Of a stretch of DNA of 47,318 nt, positions 38,697-47,118 are shown piece after piece. A model generated the notes under the pieces. The model searched no databases, was not told where the DNA came from, and was given only the letters and a program-made list of their open reading frames with translations. The DNA lies in NCBI GenBank assembly GCA_031276295.1, contig JAISNI010000047.1, positions 1 to 47,318 on the forward strand. The letters are read 5' to 3'. Position numbers and translations under genes: made by a program. The stretch's first letter is position 1. Every line of letters starts with the position of its first letter. This DNA comes from Treponema sp. Its GTDB lineage: Bacteria; Spirochaetota; Spirochaetia; Treponematales; Breznakiellaceae.

Positions 38697-40591
38697 TCCT
38701 TAACTTCCTTCAATCGGCGTAATTCTGCATCAATGTGCATTTTTTCAGCCAACAATTCATCCAGCCCTACAACTATTTCACCGTTTGAAGCGCCGGACGT
38801 TCCGTTTTTCGTGATCCTTATTTGTTTTACGATTTCTGTTAATCTTCCCTCAAGCCGCTTCTGCTTAACCCTCTTTACCCCGTCCGCAATTAACTTTTCA
38901 GGATTAGCCTGATACATTAACCGGCTGCTCCGTTCGGTAATAAAACTACGCAAAGAACTGCTGGATATCCTGGATAAGAGATTGTCCATGCCTGCTTCAT
39001 CATTTATATAGCACTCTTCAAGCGCAACGAAAAGCTCCTTTGCAGCAGGATCCTCTATCTCTTTTATTGAAAGGATTACCCGGAATTGCGGATATAACCG
39101 TATATTTACCGACACAACGGTGAGCAAAAACAATTCTTCGTTCATCCGTATCGGCCTGGCGTTCTGAGGAAACTCCTCTCCGGGGCCTTTACCCCCTGCA
39201 ATATCCCCCCGGTTTAAAACAGTATAATTGTCCTCTCCATTTTTATCGCTGTGGGAATTAGAACGGCGGTAATCATGTAAAACCGCCGCCCTATCAGCTT
39301 GAAAAGCATCGGCAATAGCCCCTATGCAAGCATCCCTTGACACTTCCGATTCTAATGTATTTAAATAAGGAAACATGAAAGCAACCGCTTTTGCTTTACC
39401 TTCCGATCCTCCGATGTCGAAAAGCGTCTTACTACGAGCTATAAGATACTCAAAGTCTAGTATATAACTCTCGGCATATTTTTTCAAGACCTCCGGGCCG
39501 AAAAAAAGTAAAATATCTGCAGAATCTTTTGCCGTTTTTGGGGCTGATGGGGGCCCCCTGCCTTCACCGCCCAGGCTTCCGCCCGCCACCACCGAACAGG
39601 AAAGGCCGTTGTTACGGCAGGTAATAATGCCCTTGACGGTGGCTTTTTGGCCTGCATCGTCGGAGTCGAAAAACAGGTGTATGTGCTCCGCCCAGCGCCT
39701 GAGCAGTTTTGCCTGCTCGTCGGTAAAGGCTGTTCCCAGGGGGGCGACCGCGTTGGTAATCCCCGCCTGGTGGAGGCTGATAACATCCATATAACCCTCG
39801 GCAATGTAGGCTTCCTTGGTCTTGCGTATCTGGGGAAGGGCGATATCTACGGCAAAGAGAGTCTGCCCTTTCTTGAAAAAAACCGAATCGCGGGAATTGA
39901 TGTACTTGGGACCTTCGCCCGACAGTATGCGTCCGCCGAAAGCGATGATCCTTCCCTGCCTGTCTGCAATAGGGATCATAATTCTGCCGGAGTAAAAGGC
40001 GATCTTTGGGTACTTTTCCGAAAAAAGACCGGTTTCCGCAAGAAATTCCGCGGAATAGCCTTTCTGCAACAGGAATTGATGCAGCCAATTCCTGTTTGCG
40101 GGGGCGTATCCCAGACGGAATTTTTCTATCATTTCCCTGGAAATTCCCCTGGCAAGAAGATAATCAAGACCCGTCTTCCCTTCCGGCTTTTCCAGGAGAA
40201 AATGCTGAAAGCTGCCGTTTACCCTCCGGTAAAGTTCATAGAATTCCTCATTATGCCGTATCCTGCCGTCTTCCTTTACCGCTTCCCCCGCATTTTCATA
40301 AACCAGCCCTACCCCGAAGCGTTTTGCCAGCAGCTCTATGGTTTCAGGGAAGGAGAGCTTGTCCATCTCCATGACAAAATTGATCACCGAACCGCCTTTG
40401 CCGCAGCCGAAACAGTGGTAGACTTTAAGGTCGGGGTTTACCGTAAAGGAGCCGGTTTTTTCGTTATGAAAGGGGCAGAGTCCCCAGTAGCGTCCGCCTT
40501 TGTTTTCAAGGCGGACATAATCCGATACTACCGCTACCGCATCAAGTTTGTCGTTTACTTCCTGAATGGAGGCTTTTGTTATAAAGGCCAT
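38693..40591 (-). CDS. dnaG: DNA primase DnaG
   Basis: DnaG synthesises RNA primers at the replication fork. The 632-residue protein has the N-terminal zinc finger (CPFHNEK at about 40, then HCFGCGKGG at about 59-67). The TOPRIM catalytic core has [13 protein letters not shown] and [11 protein letters not shown], where the usual DGD-type centre reads DSDDAG, with the metal-binding acidic residues kept. The C-terminal helicase-binding part is diverged ([18 protein letters not shown]). It overlaps rpoD by 4 bases and touches the mltG stop, so the three genes form one operon. Confidence 0.96.
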   Translation of the reverse strand: MAFITKASIQEVNDKLDAVAVVSDYVRLENKGGRYWGLCPFHNEKTGSFTVNPDLKVYHCFGCGKGGSVINFVMEMDKLSFPETIELLAKRFGVGLVYENAGEAVKEDGRIRHNEEFYELYRRVNGSFQHFLLEKPEGKTGLDYLLARGISREMIEKFRLGYAPANRNWLHQFLLQKGYSAEFLAETGLFSEKYPKIAFYSGRIMIPIADRQGRIIAFGGRILSGEGPKYINSRDSVFFKKGQTLFAVDIALPQIRKTKEAYIAEGYMDVISLHQAGITNAVAPLGTAFTDEQAKLLRRWAEHIHLFFDSDDAGQKATVKGIITCRNNGLSCSVVAGGSLGGEGRGPPSAPKTAKDSADILLFFGPEVLKKYAESYILDFEYLIARSKTLFDIGGSEGKAKAVAFMFPYLNTLESEVSRDACIGAIADAFQADRAAVLHDYRRSNSHSDKNGEDNYTVLNRGDIAGGKGPGEEFPQNARPIRMNEELFLLTVVSVNIRLYPQFRVILSIKEIEDPAAKELFVALEECYINDEAGMDNLLSRISSSSLRSFITERSSRLMYQANPEKLIADGVKRVKQKRLEGRLTEIVKQIRITKNGTSGASNGEIVVGLDELLAEKMHIDAELRRLKEVKE

Positions 40592-41676
40592 CAGGAGGAT
40601 AATCCCCCTTTAACGTAGAGTATGCCGGCTTTTATATGATCGTCAAAGGTACGCGAAAAATAGTGCCGCCCCGCATTTGCGTCCACAAGGCGGAAATAGA
40701 GGTACTCGGTTTCGGACGGATAAAAAGCCGCCTTCAGCGCCGCGGCTCCCGGAGAAGAGATGGGCCCGGGCGGAAGGCCGGGGTAATAGTAGGTGTTATA
40801 GGGATCCTTTATCTCCGTGTCGCGGGTAAGAAGCACCTCGGGGTGCGGCTTTCCCTGAATTTCGGTGAGCACATACTCAACTGTTGCACAGGACTGGAGG
40901 GCCATGCCTATCCTCAGACGGTTATAAAAAACACCGGCCATCAATGGAGCTTCTTCATCAATACGGTACTCCCGTTCCACAATGGATGCAACGATCAGCT
41001 TTTTGTATATCTCTTCGGGCGCGGCATCAAGCGATTCCGGGGCTAATTCGGCAAGTTTGCTGAAAAAGGTATCCGCCATGTTTCTTACGACAAGAGGCGC
41101 CGGATATTCCAGGGGAAACAGGTACGTGTCGGGATAGAGGAAGCCTTCCATATTTTTGCCCGGAACCTTATACGCTTCGAGTATCTCAGGATCGGCCGCC
41201 GCAAGAAGGAAGGCGTCTTCGCCGCATATCTCCGCTTCGGCAAGGATACGGGCGGTTTTTTTTAGGGTCGTCCCCTCGGGAATGGTTACCCTCAGAAGCA
41301 CCTGCCGCCCCGCCACCAGGGCCGCATGAATGGCAAGCTGGCTTGCAGGAAGCTGAATGCGGTATGTTCCGGTCTTGATGTATTCCTTTTCAAGCCGGGA
41401 AAGGGCGTACCAGAAATAGCGGTTTTTTATTATCCCCGCATCTTCCAGCCGCCGTCCAACCGAAAAAGCGCTTTCCCCGTTTTTAACTTCCATGTACAGG
41501 ATGTTACCGTCTTCAATCCTCAAACTCCTGCCGCCGCCTGTCTGCGGTATGGTTGCAGGGGGATTATTCAGGTAGACAATACCGCCCGCAATCAGCACCG
41601 AGATAATCACTACGATACCCGCGAGGATGACAGAAATTTTCAGTATACGGCTCAAGAGACCATTCATTATCGCCAC
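40591..41676 (-). CDS. mltG: Endolytic murein transglycosylase MltG (YceG)
   Basis: MltG cuts nascent peptidoglycan strands and so sets glycan length. The 361 residues include a membrane anchor (about 14-34, ISVILAGIVVIISVLIAGGI) and a LysM-like segment. The catalytic domain has the family block EGFLYPDTYLFPL and VASIVEREYRIDEE with the catalytic Glu, then VFYNRLRIGMALQSCATVEY and PYNTYYYPGLPPGPI, all typical. It shares a base with the dnaG start, an unusual link of cell-wall and replication genes that is nevertheless common in spirochaetes. The nearest gene upstream is a 65-residue unknown 5 bases away. Confidence 0.93.
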   Translation of the reverse strand: MAIMNGLLSRILKISVILAGIVVIISVLIAGGIVYLNNPPATIPQTGGGRSLRIEDGNILYMEVKNGESAFSVGRRLEDAGIIKNRYFWYALSRLEKEYIKTGTYRIQLPASQLAIHAALVAGRQVLLRVTIPEGTTLKKTARILAEAEICGEDAFLLAAADPEILEAYKVPGKNMEGFLYPDTYLFPLEYPAPLVVRNMADTFFSKLAELAPESLDAAPEEIYKKLIVASIVEREYRIDEEAPLMAGVFYNRLRIGMALQSCATVEYVLTEIQGKPHPEVLLTRDTEIKDPYNTYYYPGLPPGPISSPGAAALKAAFYPSETEYLYFRLVDANAGRHYFSRTFDDHIKAGILYVKGGLSS

Positions 41677-41681
41677 AAATC

Positions 41682-41879
41682 TTACCCGGAAGAACCGATG
41701 AGTTTTTCCACCTCCTGTATGGAAAGATGATCATAGAGGAATCTTTCTATTTTTAAAAGTCCTTCCCGCTCGGGGCCCCGCATTTCTATCCCCTCCGTAT
41801 TTTCAAGCTGCTTCAGGCGGGAAAAAATAGCTTTAAGCTCCGGTATGGTTAAAAACACCCCGTCCTCTCCATCATCCAT
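41682..41879 (-). CDS. Small protein of unknown function in the mltG-dnaG-rpoD operon
   Basis: The 65-residue protein lies 3 bases after the MBL-hydrolase stop and 5 bases before mltG. It is acidic at its start (MDDGEDGVF) and then predicted helical (LTIPELKAIFSRLKQLENTE, KIERFLYDHLSIQEVEKLIG). No signal peptide, membrane span or metal motif is seen. The packing inside an operon and the good helical pattern support a real gene; I do not recognise the family. Confidence 0.65.
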   Translation of the reverse strand: MDDGEDGVFLTIPELKAIFSRLKQLENTEGIEMRGPEREGLLKIERFLYDHLSIQEVEKLIGSSG

Positions 41880-41882
41880 AGG

Positions 41883-42827
41883 TTAAAGGATAATCTCCTC
41901 TCCTTCCATAGCAAGGGATATTTTTGTTCCCCTGTTCGTCAATTTCTCCAGATACCACTTTGCAGCCTGAAGGTTATTAAATAGCTTTCGGTCGTCATAA
42001 TTCGGATCATGGTGAAACAGAACCATGTGCTTTATGCCCCAGTTTGAGGCAAAATCCACCGCCAGACTAAAGGCGCTGTGTCCCCAGTTGTACTTTTCGG
42101 TAAATTCCCCCAGGGTATATTGAGAGTCAATAACAATAAGATCCGCATCCTGGAAAAACAGGGAATTTTCATCCGTTTTGATAAAATTTTCGGCGGAAAG
42201 TTCCGAATCGGTCGCATAGACAAAGCGGTGTTTCCCGTCATCAATATAGTAAGAATAAGAATCCCCCGGATGATTCATTTTTTTATAAAAAACATACACG
42301 TTCTTATACAACTCTATCTTGTTTTGGAGATGAAAATAGCTTTTTTTAGCCCCCATTGAATCCATCTGTACCGGAAAATAGGGAAAAGTCATCTGTCCGT
42401 TGAGATAGCCTTCAAGATCCTGTTTTGGAGAGTAAAAATTGAGCGTAACGGAAGGATCGTAGGCCGGATTAAAAAAAGGCAGCCCCTGTAGGTGATCCCA
42501 GTGGAAATGGGAGAAGAAAAGATGGTACAGCTTGGGCCTGGGCTTCTCCCTAGATATAGCCGTTCCCATCTCCCGTATGCCAGAACCCGCGTCAAATATC
42601 ACGTATTCGTTAGGATCGCCAAAATTCACCGATAGACAGGGGGTGTTGCCTCCCACCGAACCGTAAAGCCAAGGAGGGAGCGTTTCAAGGAAACGTTCCC
42701 TGCTTTCCGGACTTTTGATGTCTTCGGGTGTCAGATTGTTCATTATAATCGAAATTTTGTTTTTTATCTGGGATGCCAGGAGCGGCGCCGGAATGGAACC
42801 GCGGACGCCCCAAAAACGGATGCGCAT
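41883..42827 (-). CDS. MBL-fold metal-dependent hydrolase
   Basis: The 314-residue protein belongs to the metallo-beta-lactamase fold. It starts MRIRFWGVRGSIPAP, and has GGNTPCLSVNFGD, the metal motif HFHWDH (HxHxDH), DSELSAENF-type acidic ligand residues and a late His-Asp (FHHDPNYDD). This sequence style is seen in the uncharacterised RNase Z/phosphodiesterase-like group. The substrate is unknown. AGGGGG lies 5 bases before the ATG. It is the first gene of the likely operon MBL-65 aa-mltG-dnaG-rpoD, and two hairpins lie just upstream. Confidence 0.85.
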   Translation of the reverse strand: MRIRFWGVRGSIPAPLLASQIKNKISIIMNNLTPEDIKSPESRERFLETLPPWLYGSVGGNTPCLSVNFGDPNEYVIFDAGSGIREMGTAISREKPRPKLYHLFFSHFHWDHLQGLPFFNPAYDPSVTLNFYSPKQDLEGYLNGQMTFPYFPVQMDSMGAKKSYFHLQNKIELYKNVYVFYKKMNHPGDSYSYYIDDGKHRFVYATDSELSAENFIKTDENSLFFQDADLIVIDSQYTLGEFTEKYNWGHSAFSLAVDFASNWGIKHMVLFHHDPNYDDRKLFNNLQAAKWYLEKLTNRGTKISLAMEGEEIIL

Positions 42828-42851
42828 CTAAACCCCCTGCGAAATATGGAG

Positions 42852-42911
42852 TTGGCCGGCATTGGCCAAACAGCAAACACGACCTTTTTAGCGGCGCCTT
42901 TACGCGCCGCT
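42852..42911. other. Two adjacent hairpins upstream of the MBL gene
   Basis: TTGGCC-N6-GGCCAA (42852-42869) and AGCGGCGC-N6-GCGCCGCT (42890-42911, 8 perfect base pairs). On the plus strand the second is followed by TTTT; on the minus strand it is not, so it is a poor terminator for the gene to its right. A role as operator or leader structure for the operon is possible. Confidence 0.5.
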
Positions 42912-42999
42912 TTTCCCTGGAGAAAAATACCCCTCTTCAATTTTTCGGAACAATGAACTGATATCTTGGCATATTTATCTCCGTAAATCGCCTGTTTTA

Positions 43000-43485
43000 T
43001 CAAAAATCGGCCCTTCTTGAAACGATAGGTTCCACCCTTTGGGACCGTAACCAGGCTTCAATTTCTTCCCCGGTATGAAGGGAACCTTTTCCCATTCCGG
43101 GGCAGCCAGCAGACGCGGCCTGCCAGTTTTCCCAAGAGCAGAGCAGGGAATCCCAAAAAGGATAAGCCCTGCACTGCAACGGCCTCTGCTCATAAACCGT
43201 ACATCCTTCCTGCCAGAATATACAGTCCAGGCTGGATTTTTCCCTTAATGAAAGATACTCACAACCATTCCCCTGCCGAATCCATCTGCAATACGTCTCT
43301 ATAAACCCAGTATACGTCATTTTAAGTTTTCCAGCCAGAGAGAGCGCGTCTTTTTGGGAAAGAAATACATAACCGCTTTCATACCGGCAGCAACTTGAAC
43401 AGCGGGTACAGGAAAACCTAAGCCCACCGGTAAAAAACGGTTTCTTTTGCATAGCCTGCCTCGTCAGGGTTTCGTCCAACTTCAT
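43000..43485 (-). CDS. YkgJ-type cysteine-cluster protein
   Basis: The 161-residue protein has the CxxCxxCC-type cluster near its start (SCTRCSSCCRYESG), a further Cys-rich stretch (CIFWQEGCTVYEQRPLQCRAYPFW) and a late CPGMGKG. These are hallmarks of the YkgJ zinc/iron-chelating family, which probably binds metal or an Fe-S centre; the function is not established. The ATG at 43485 has no Shine-Dalgarno; an internal Met (QKKPFF) could be used. It stands alone, with 172 bases to the MBL gene and an intergenic stretch of about 500 bases on its other side. Confidence 0.8.
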   Translation of the reverse strand: MKLDETLTRQAMQKKPFFTGGLRFSCTRCSSCCRYESGYVFLSQKDALSLAGKLKMTYTGFIETYCRWIRQGNGCEYLSLREKSSLDCIFWQEGCTVYEQRPLQCRAYPFWDSLLCSWENWQAASAGCPGMGKGSLHTGEEIEAWLRSQRVEPIVSRRADF

Positions 43486-43689
43486 TGCACGGATTTTTGG
43501 AAATTTTCAGTCTGCTTTAACAAAAATTAAAAAAGGAGCTTCACCGTTGTGTTATATTATCGGATTATGCTTGATTATGCAACGCATCTTGACGTATTTC
43601 GTCGTATGTAGTGTTACCGTTTCATAAATATTTTTGTGTCGTCCGCTGTGTCGTTTCAAAAAGTACCGGCCTTTAGCCTCAAAGTTTTC

Positions 43690-43718
43690 TTGCCATAACG
43701 GACGGGATGCGGTATAGT
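43690..43718 (+). promoter_or_regulatory. Strong promoter in front of a decayed antitoxin gene
   Basis: TTGCCA (43690-43695), exactly 17 bases, then TATAGT (43713-43718). The ATG at 43725 begins 6 bases after the -10 box, so the mRNA would start at or beside the start codon. Confidence 0.5.
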
Positions 43719-43724
43719 AAGGGC

Positions 43725-43960
43725 ATGGCACGCATGACCGAAGAAGAAGCCTGGGCGCTGGACGATGAAGTAACCCGCAATCCGCCTGGTATCGCGGGCA
43801 AACCGGGCGGTTTCTTTACCTACCGCCGTAACCGTATGGTAGTTCTTGATCAATAATACCCGCCGATTATATTAAATCCGTCGCCGAAGCTGAACATAAA
43901 ACCGCCGCGGCGGTTATCGGCGAACTGGTACGCAAGGAGTTGGCGGCAACCGTATATTAA
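43725..43960 (+). pseudogene. Frameshifted antitoxin-like gene
   Basis: The region encodes, in three successive frames, one continuous short protein of the antitoxin-like type seen in treponemes. It starts MARMTEEEAWALDDEVTRNPP and shifts frame at the AAAA run at 43800-43803. It continues GGFFTYRRNRMVVLDQ, shifts again near 43855, and ends ADYIKSVAEAEHKTAAAVIGELVRKEL before TAA at 43958-43960. The original protein would be about 77 residues. Two indels destroy it. The C-terminal helix looks like a ribbon-helix-helix antitoxin end. No matching toxin is seen within 240 bases upstream or before recQ. The promoter is intact. Confidence 0.7.
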
Positions 43961-43998
43961 AAAACATTTCCATGCGTTTATCATGAGGCATCTCGCGG

Positions 43999-45834
43999 TT
44001 ATCTGTCTTCTACGCCTTTGTGTTCCCTGATCAGGCCGGTAAAAACTTCGCCGTACTTTTCCATCTTGACCTCTCCTACACCGGAAACCGTTAAAAATTG
44101 TTCCGTATTTACGGGCATTTTCCGGCACATATCCCGGAGGGAAGCGTCGGAAAAGATAATATACGCGGGCATACGGGCTTCCTGGGCAAGACGGGTCCGC
44201 AATGCCTTGAGCTTGGTAAAGAGCGGTTCGTCAAATTCCCCGGTCTGCGCCGGCACGGCAGGTCTAGGGCGCTCTACCTCTTTGGGCAGCATCATGGCCA
44301 GGGGTTTCTTCTCAAAGATAATTTCCCCCGACCGGGAAGCAGGACGGAGTACCGGGTAGTCGCCGCCTTCCAGTGCAAGGTATTCATGGGCGATAAGGTA
44401 ATCCAGGATAGTCCTGATGCGGTGGATGTCCATGTCCGCCATGATGCCATAGGTGCTGAGGGTTTCCAAACCCTGATCCAGCAGTTTCCGGCTTTTACTT
44501 CCCCGGAGTATGTCTATCACCATGGTCTTGCCGAAACGCTTTCCCCGCTGTTCAATGCGGTAGACGCAGGAAATAATTTTCTGCGCGGGAAGGCTTATAT
44601 CAATATGTTCAAAGTTGGTGGTACAATTGGAGCAGTTTCCGCAGTAGTTGGGGGGGCTGTCCCCAAAATAGGCAAGCAGCCGGGCGCGCAGGCAATCGGT
44701 GGTGGTGGCATAGTAGGTCATAGCTTTAAGCAGTTCCAGGTTATGGCTTGTGAGGGCGGGATCCTTTGGGGCTTCCCCGTTCTGGGTACTGGTGATGAGG
44801 AATGTATTGAGCCTCTGATCCTGGGGACTGTAAAAGAGGATGCAGTCCGCGGCTCCGCCGTCCCGCCCTGCCCTGCCCGCTTCCTGGTAATAACTTTCAA
44901 TGTTCTTGGGCATATTGTAGTGAATGACAAAGGATACGTTGGACTTGTCTATCCCCATGCCGAAGGCGTTGGTGGCCACCATGAGGGGCTTGCGATCATA
45001 GATAAAATCGTCCTGATTCTGCTGCCGTTCCCGGTCTTCAAGGCCCGCGTGGTACCGCGTGGCGGCATACCCCCGCTCGATCAGGAGCGCGCAGAGTTCT
45101 TCCACGGTTTTCCGGGTAGAACAGTAGATGATACCGCTCTTATCCCGGTGATTTTCAAGATAATCCAACAGGGCCCGCATTTTTTCGGGGGACCGTGGAA
45201 GCGTTTGCACCGCAAAATAGAGGTTTTCCCGGTTAAAACCCGTGGTGAGTATGTAGGGGTTTTCCAGGCGCAATATGCGGACTATATCGTCCTTGACCTT
45301 GTCCGTGGCGGTAGCGGTAAAAGCGGCGGTAACGGGCCGTTCGGCAAGGCCCCGGATGAATTCGCTGATCAAAAGATAGCTGGGACGGAAATCATGGCCC
45401 CACTGGGAAATACAGTGGGCTTCATCTATAACCACCATAGCTATGCCCCTATCCCCCAGAGACCGTATGTCGTCCCGCTTGAGCCCTTCGGGGGCGATGT
45501 AGAGGATCTTGTACTCCCCGTGGGCAGCGCGGTTTACCGTCTCGTGGAATACCGCGGGCGCGAGAGAACTGTTGAGGTATGCCCCGGGGATACCCCCGTC
45601 CCGGAGGGCATTCACCTGATCTTTCATCAGGGAAATCAAGGGGGAGATGACCACCGTAAGCCCCTCCAGCATCAGGGCCGGCGCCTGGTAACAGAGGGAT
45701 TTTCCGGCCCCGGTGGGCATCACCGCCAGGACATCCTGCCCTTTCAGGATCGCATTGATGATCTCCTCCTGCCCCCGGCGGAATTGGGTGAATCCGAAAT
45801 AGGTCTTGAGGATTACCCTTTTATCCTGCTCCAT
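43999..45834 (-). CDS. recQ: ATP-dependent DNA helicase RecQ
   Basis: RecQ unwinds DNA 3' to 5' and works in recombination and repair of stalled forks. I start at ATG 45834 with GGAGGG 9 bases upstream; a TTG at 45840 is the alternative. The 611-residue protein has Walker A MPTGAGKS, DEAH box IDEAHCISQWGHDFRPSY, motif III FTATAT, and the RQEAGRAGRDG-type motif VI (SYYQEAGRAGRDG). The zinc-binding Cys set is CLRARLLAYFG...CGNCSNC, followed by the winged helix and an HRDC domain at the end (LAQEARMPAYIIFSDASLRDM). All are intact. Two long frames read on the other strand through this gene are shadows. Confidence 0.96.
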   Translation of the reverse strand: MEQDKRVILKTYFGFTQFRRGQEEIINAILKGQDVLAVMPTGAGKSLCYQAPALMLEGLTVVISPLISLMKDQVNALRDGGIPGAYLNSSLAPAVFHETVNRAAHGEYKILYIAPEGLKRDDIRSLGDRGIAMVVIDEAHCISQWGHDFRPSYLLISEFIRGLAERPVTAAFTATATDKVKDDIVRILRLENPYILTTGFNRENLYFAVQTLPRSPEKMRALLDYLENHRDKSGIIYCSTRKTVEELCALLIERGYAATRYHAGLEDRERQQNQDDFIYDRKPLMVATNAFGMGIDKSNVSFVIHYNMPKNIESYYQEAGRAGRDGGAADCILFYSPQDQRLNTFLITSTQNGEAPKDPALTSHNLELLKAMTYYATTTDCLRARLLAYFGDSPPNYCGNCSNCTTNFEHIDISLPAQKIISCVYRIEQRGKRFGKTMVIDILRGSKSRKLLDQGLETLSTYGIMADMDIHRIRTILDYLIAHEYLALEGGDYPVLRPASRSGEIIFEKKPLAMMLPKEVERPRPAVPAQTGEFDEPLFTKLKALRTRLAQEARMPAYIIFSDASLRDMCRKMPVNTEQFLTVSGVGEVKMEKYGEVFTGLIREHKGVEDR

Positions 45835-45840
45835 AGGCAA

Positions 45841-46125
45841 GTTCCCTCCTCCTGTATATTGGCCTTAAAACCCCGGTCGCTTTTATCTTATTGGCTTTAT
45901 GAGACTTTGTCCAGTTTGGAGCAGGGTAACAGCACTTACTCGCGGAATAACACCGTGAGCAGAAAAATGAAAAATCTATGAGCCTGTTGTACTTGTGGAT
46001 TTTTTTGCATATTCATGCAAAAAAAATCCCGATTTATGGGCTCCTTTGGCAGTTTGCAAGGTATATTGTTGCGCTAAAGCGCAACAAACTGCTAGGTATC
46101 TTCGTTGGATAGGAAATTTATTATA
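45841..46125. other. Intergenic stretch with two palindromes
   Basis: Between recQ and the tandem duplication lie two hairpins: GGATTTTTTTGCAT with ATGCAAAAAAAATCC (45997-46029) and TTGTTGCGC-TAAA-GCGCAACAA (46066-46087), the latter inside CAGTTTG/CAAACTG. No gene is convincing here. The palindromes sit at the edge of an accessory patch and may be remains of a small element. Confidence 0.5.
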
Positions 46126-46274
46126 CCGGCCACGTGAGCAATGCGCGACAAATAAAGCAGGGAAAAAGCTGTTCCTTGCGTTCCCGAATAAAAAGACCCG
46201 GCAAAACCGGGCCTGTGGTCGTCCACCTATCCGTATTACTACCTCTTACGCGCCGACAAGTGCCTGGCACCAAC

Positions 46275-46937
46275 CTACCACTGCCGGGGTGTAAAGCCGG
46301 CGGGCGGCGGAATAAGATGCACGGACTCTCCCGTTAACTCAAGCACGTAAAATCCCGCCTCGTATGCGTAACCCATAATCTCCGGGGTCACCACCCCGCC
46401 CGCCATCGCTCCCAATAATTGTTTGTTGACCGTTTCCAATGGCGGATATTTTCGGATAAGTTTCATGCGCTTCAGATGCTCCTCCACATCCCGTACCTTG
46501 TTCAGTTCGTGTTTGACTTCAACGGCCATCACTTTATCGGTATTGGAAAGGAGAATGTCAATGTCGGTTCTGATACGGTTGGTCTCGTCGTAAATAGGCA
46601 CCCGCTGGTAGGAACGCACCAGGCCGTATTCGGGGAACTTTTCCCACAGGCGCGCCGCGATGAGGGTCTCGATGAGTTCGCCCATGGAGCGGTTAAGCCC
46701 GCCGACATTGGCGCTGACGCGCTCAATTTTTTTGTCCAAGTCGGCGGATCGTTCCGCCTGCCGTAAAGCGTTTTCCTTCATAATGCGGTCGATTTCCGCC
46801 AGCCGTAAGGCTGCTTCCGCTGCTTCCACTGCTTGTTTTTGAGCGCTTTCCTTCACAATACGGTCGGTTTCTTTCAACACGGCCCATAGCTCATCCGCGA
46901 CGGCTTTCCATTCCGGTATCGTTTGTCTTGTATCCAT
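46275..46937 (-). CDS. PD-(D/E)XK nuclease-like protein, copy 1
   Basis: ATG 46937 is preceded by AGGAGG with 6-base spacing; an upstream extension to 47117 reads through the duplicated spacer and is rejected. The 220-residue protein has a coiled-coil N-terminal half (QKQAVEAAEAALRLAEIDRI, repeated in part as EIDRIMKENAL). A C-terminal domain follows with RTDIDILLSNTDKVMAVEVKH. The spacing of Asp and E-x-K fits the PD-(D/E)XK nuclease fold, in the manner of DUF3782-type proteins common in treponemes and cyanobacteria. The target is unknown. A second copy lies 844 bases to the right. Confidence 0.75.
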   Translation of the reverse strand: MDTRQTIPEWKAVADELWAVLKETDRIVKESAQKQAVEAAEAALRLAEIDRIMKENALRQAERSADLDKKIERVSANVGGLNRSMGELIETLIAARLWEKFPEYGLVRSYQRVPIYDETNRIRTDIDILLSNTDKVMAVEVKHELNKVRDVEEHLKRMKLIRKYPPLETVNKQLLGAMAGGVVTPEIMGYAYEAGFYVLELTGESVHLIPPPAGFTPRQW

Positions 46938-47032
46938 ATTCAACCTCCTGTCGTCAGTATACCACATTCCCGGCCACGTGAGCAATGCGCGACAAATAAA
47001 GCAGGGAAAAAGCTGTTCCTTGCGTTCCCGAA

Positions 47033-47061
47033 TAAAAAGGCCCGGTAAAACCGGGCCTTTT
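47033..47061 (-). terminator. Rho-independent terminator of the copy-2 nuclease-like gene
   Basis: GGCCCGGT-AAAA-CCGGGCC (47039-47057) is flanked by A5 and T4, so it can end transcription in both directions. On the minus strand it lies about 60 bases after the stop at 47119. The matching hairpin in copy 1 (about 46195-46213) has lost outer base pairs and its T-run. Confidence 0.8.
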
Positions 47062-47118
47062 GTTGTCCAACTATCCGTAGTGCTACCTCTTACGCGCCGA
47101 CAAGTGCCTGGCACCAAC

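Noticed and set aside
44098-45981. 627-codon forward frame opposite recQ
   Set aside because: All helicase, zinc and HRDC motifs are on the minus strand; the forward frame is a shadow of its codon bias.
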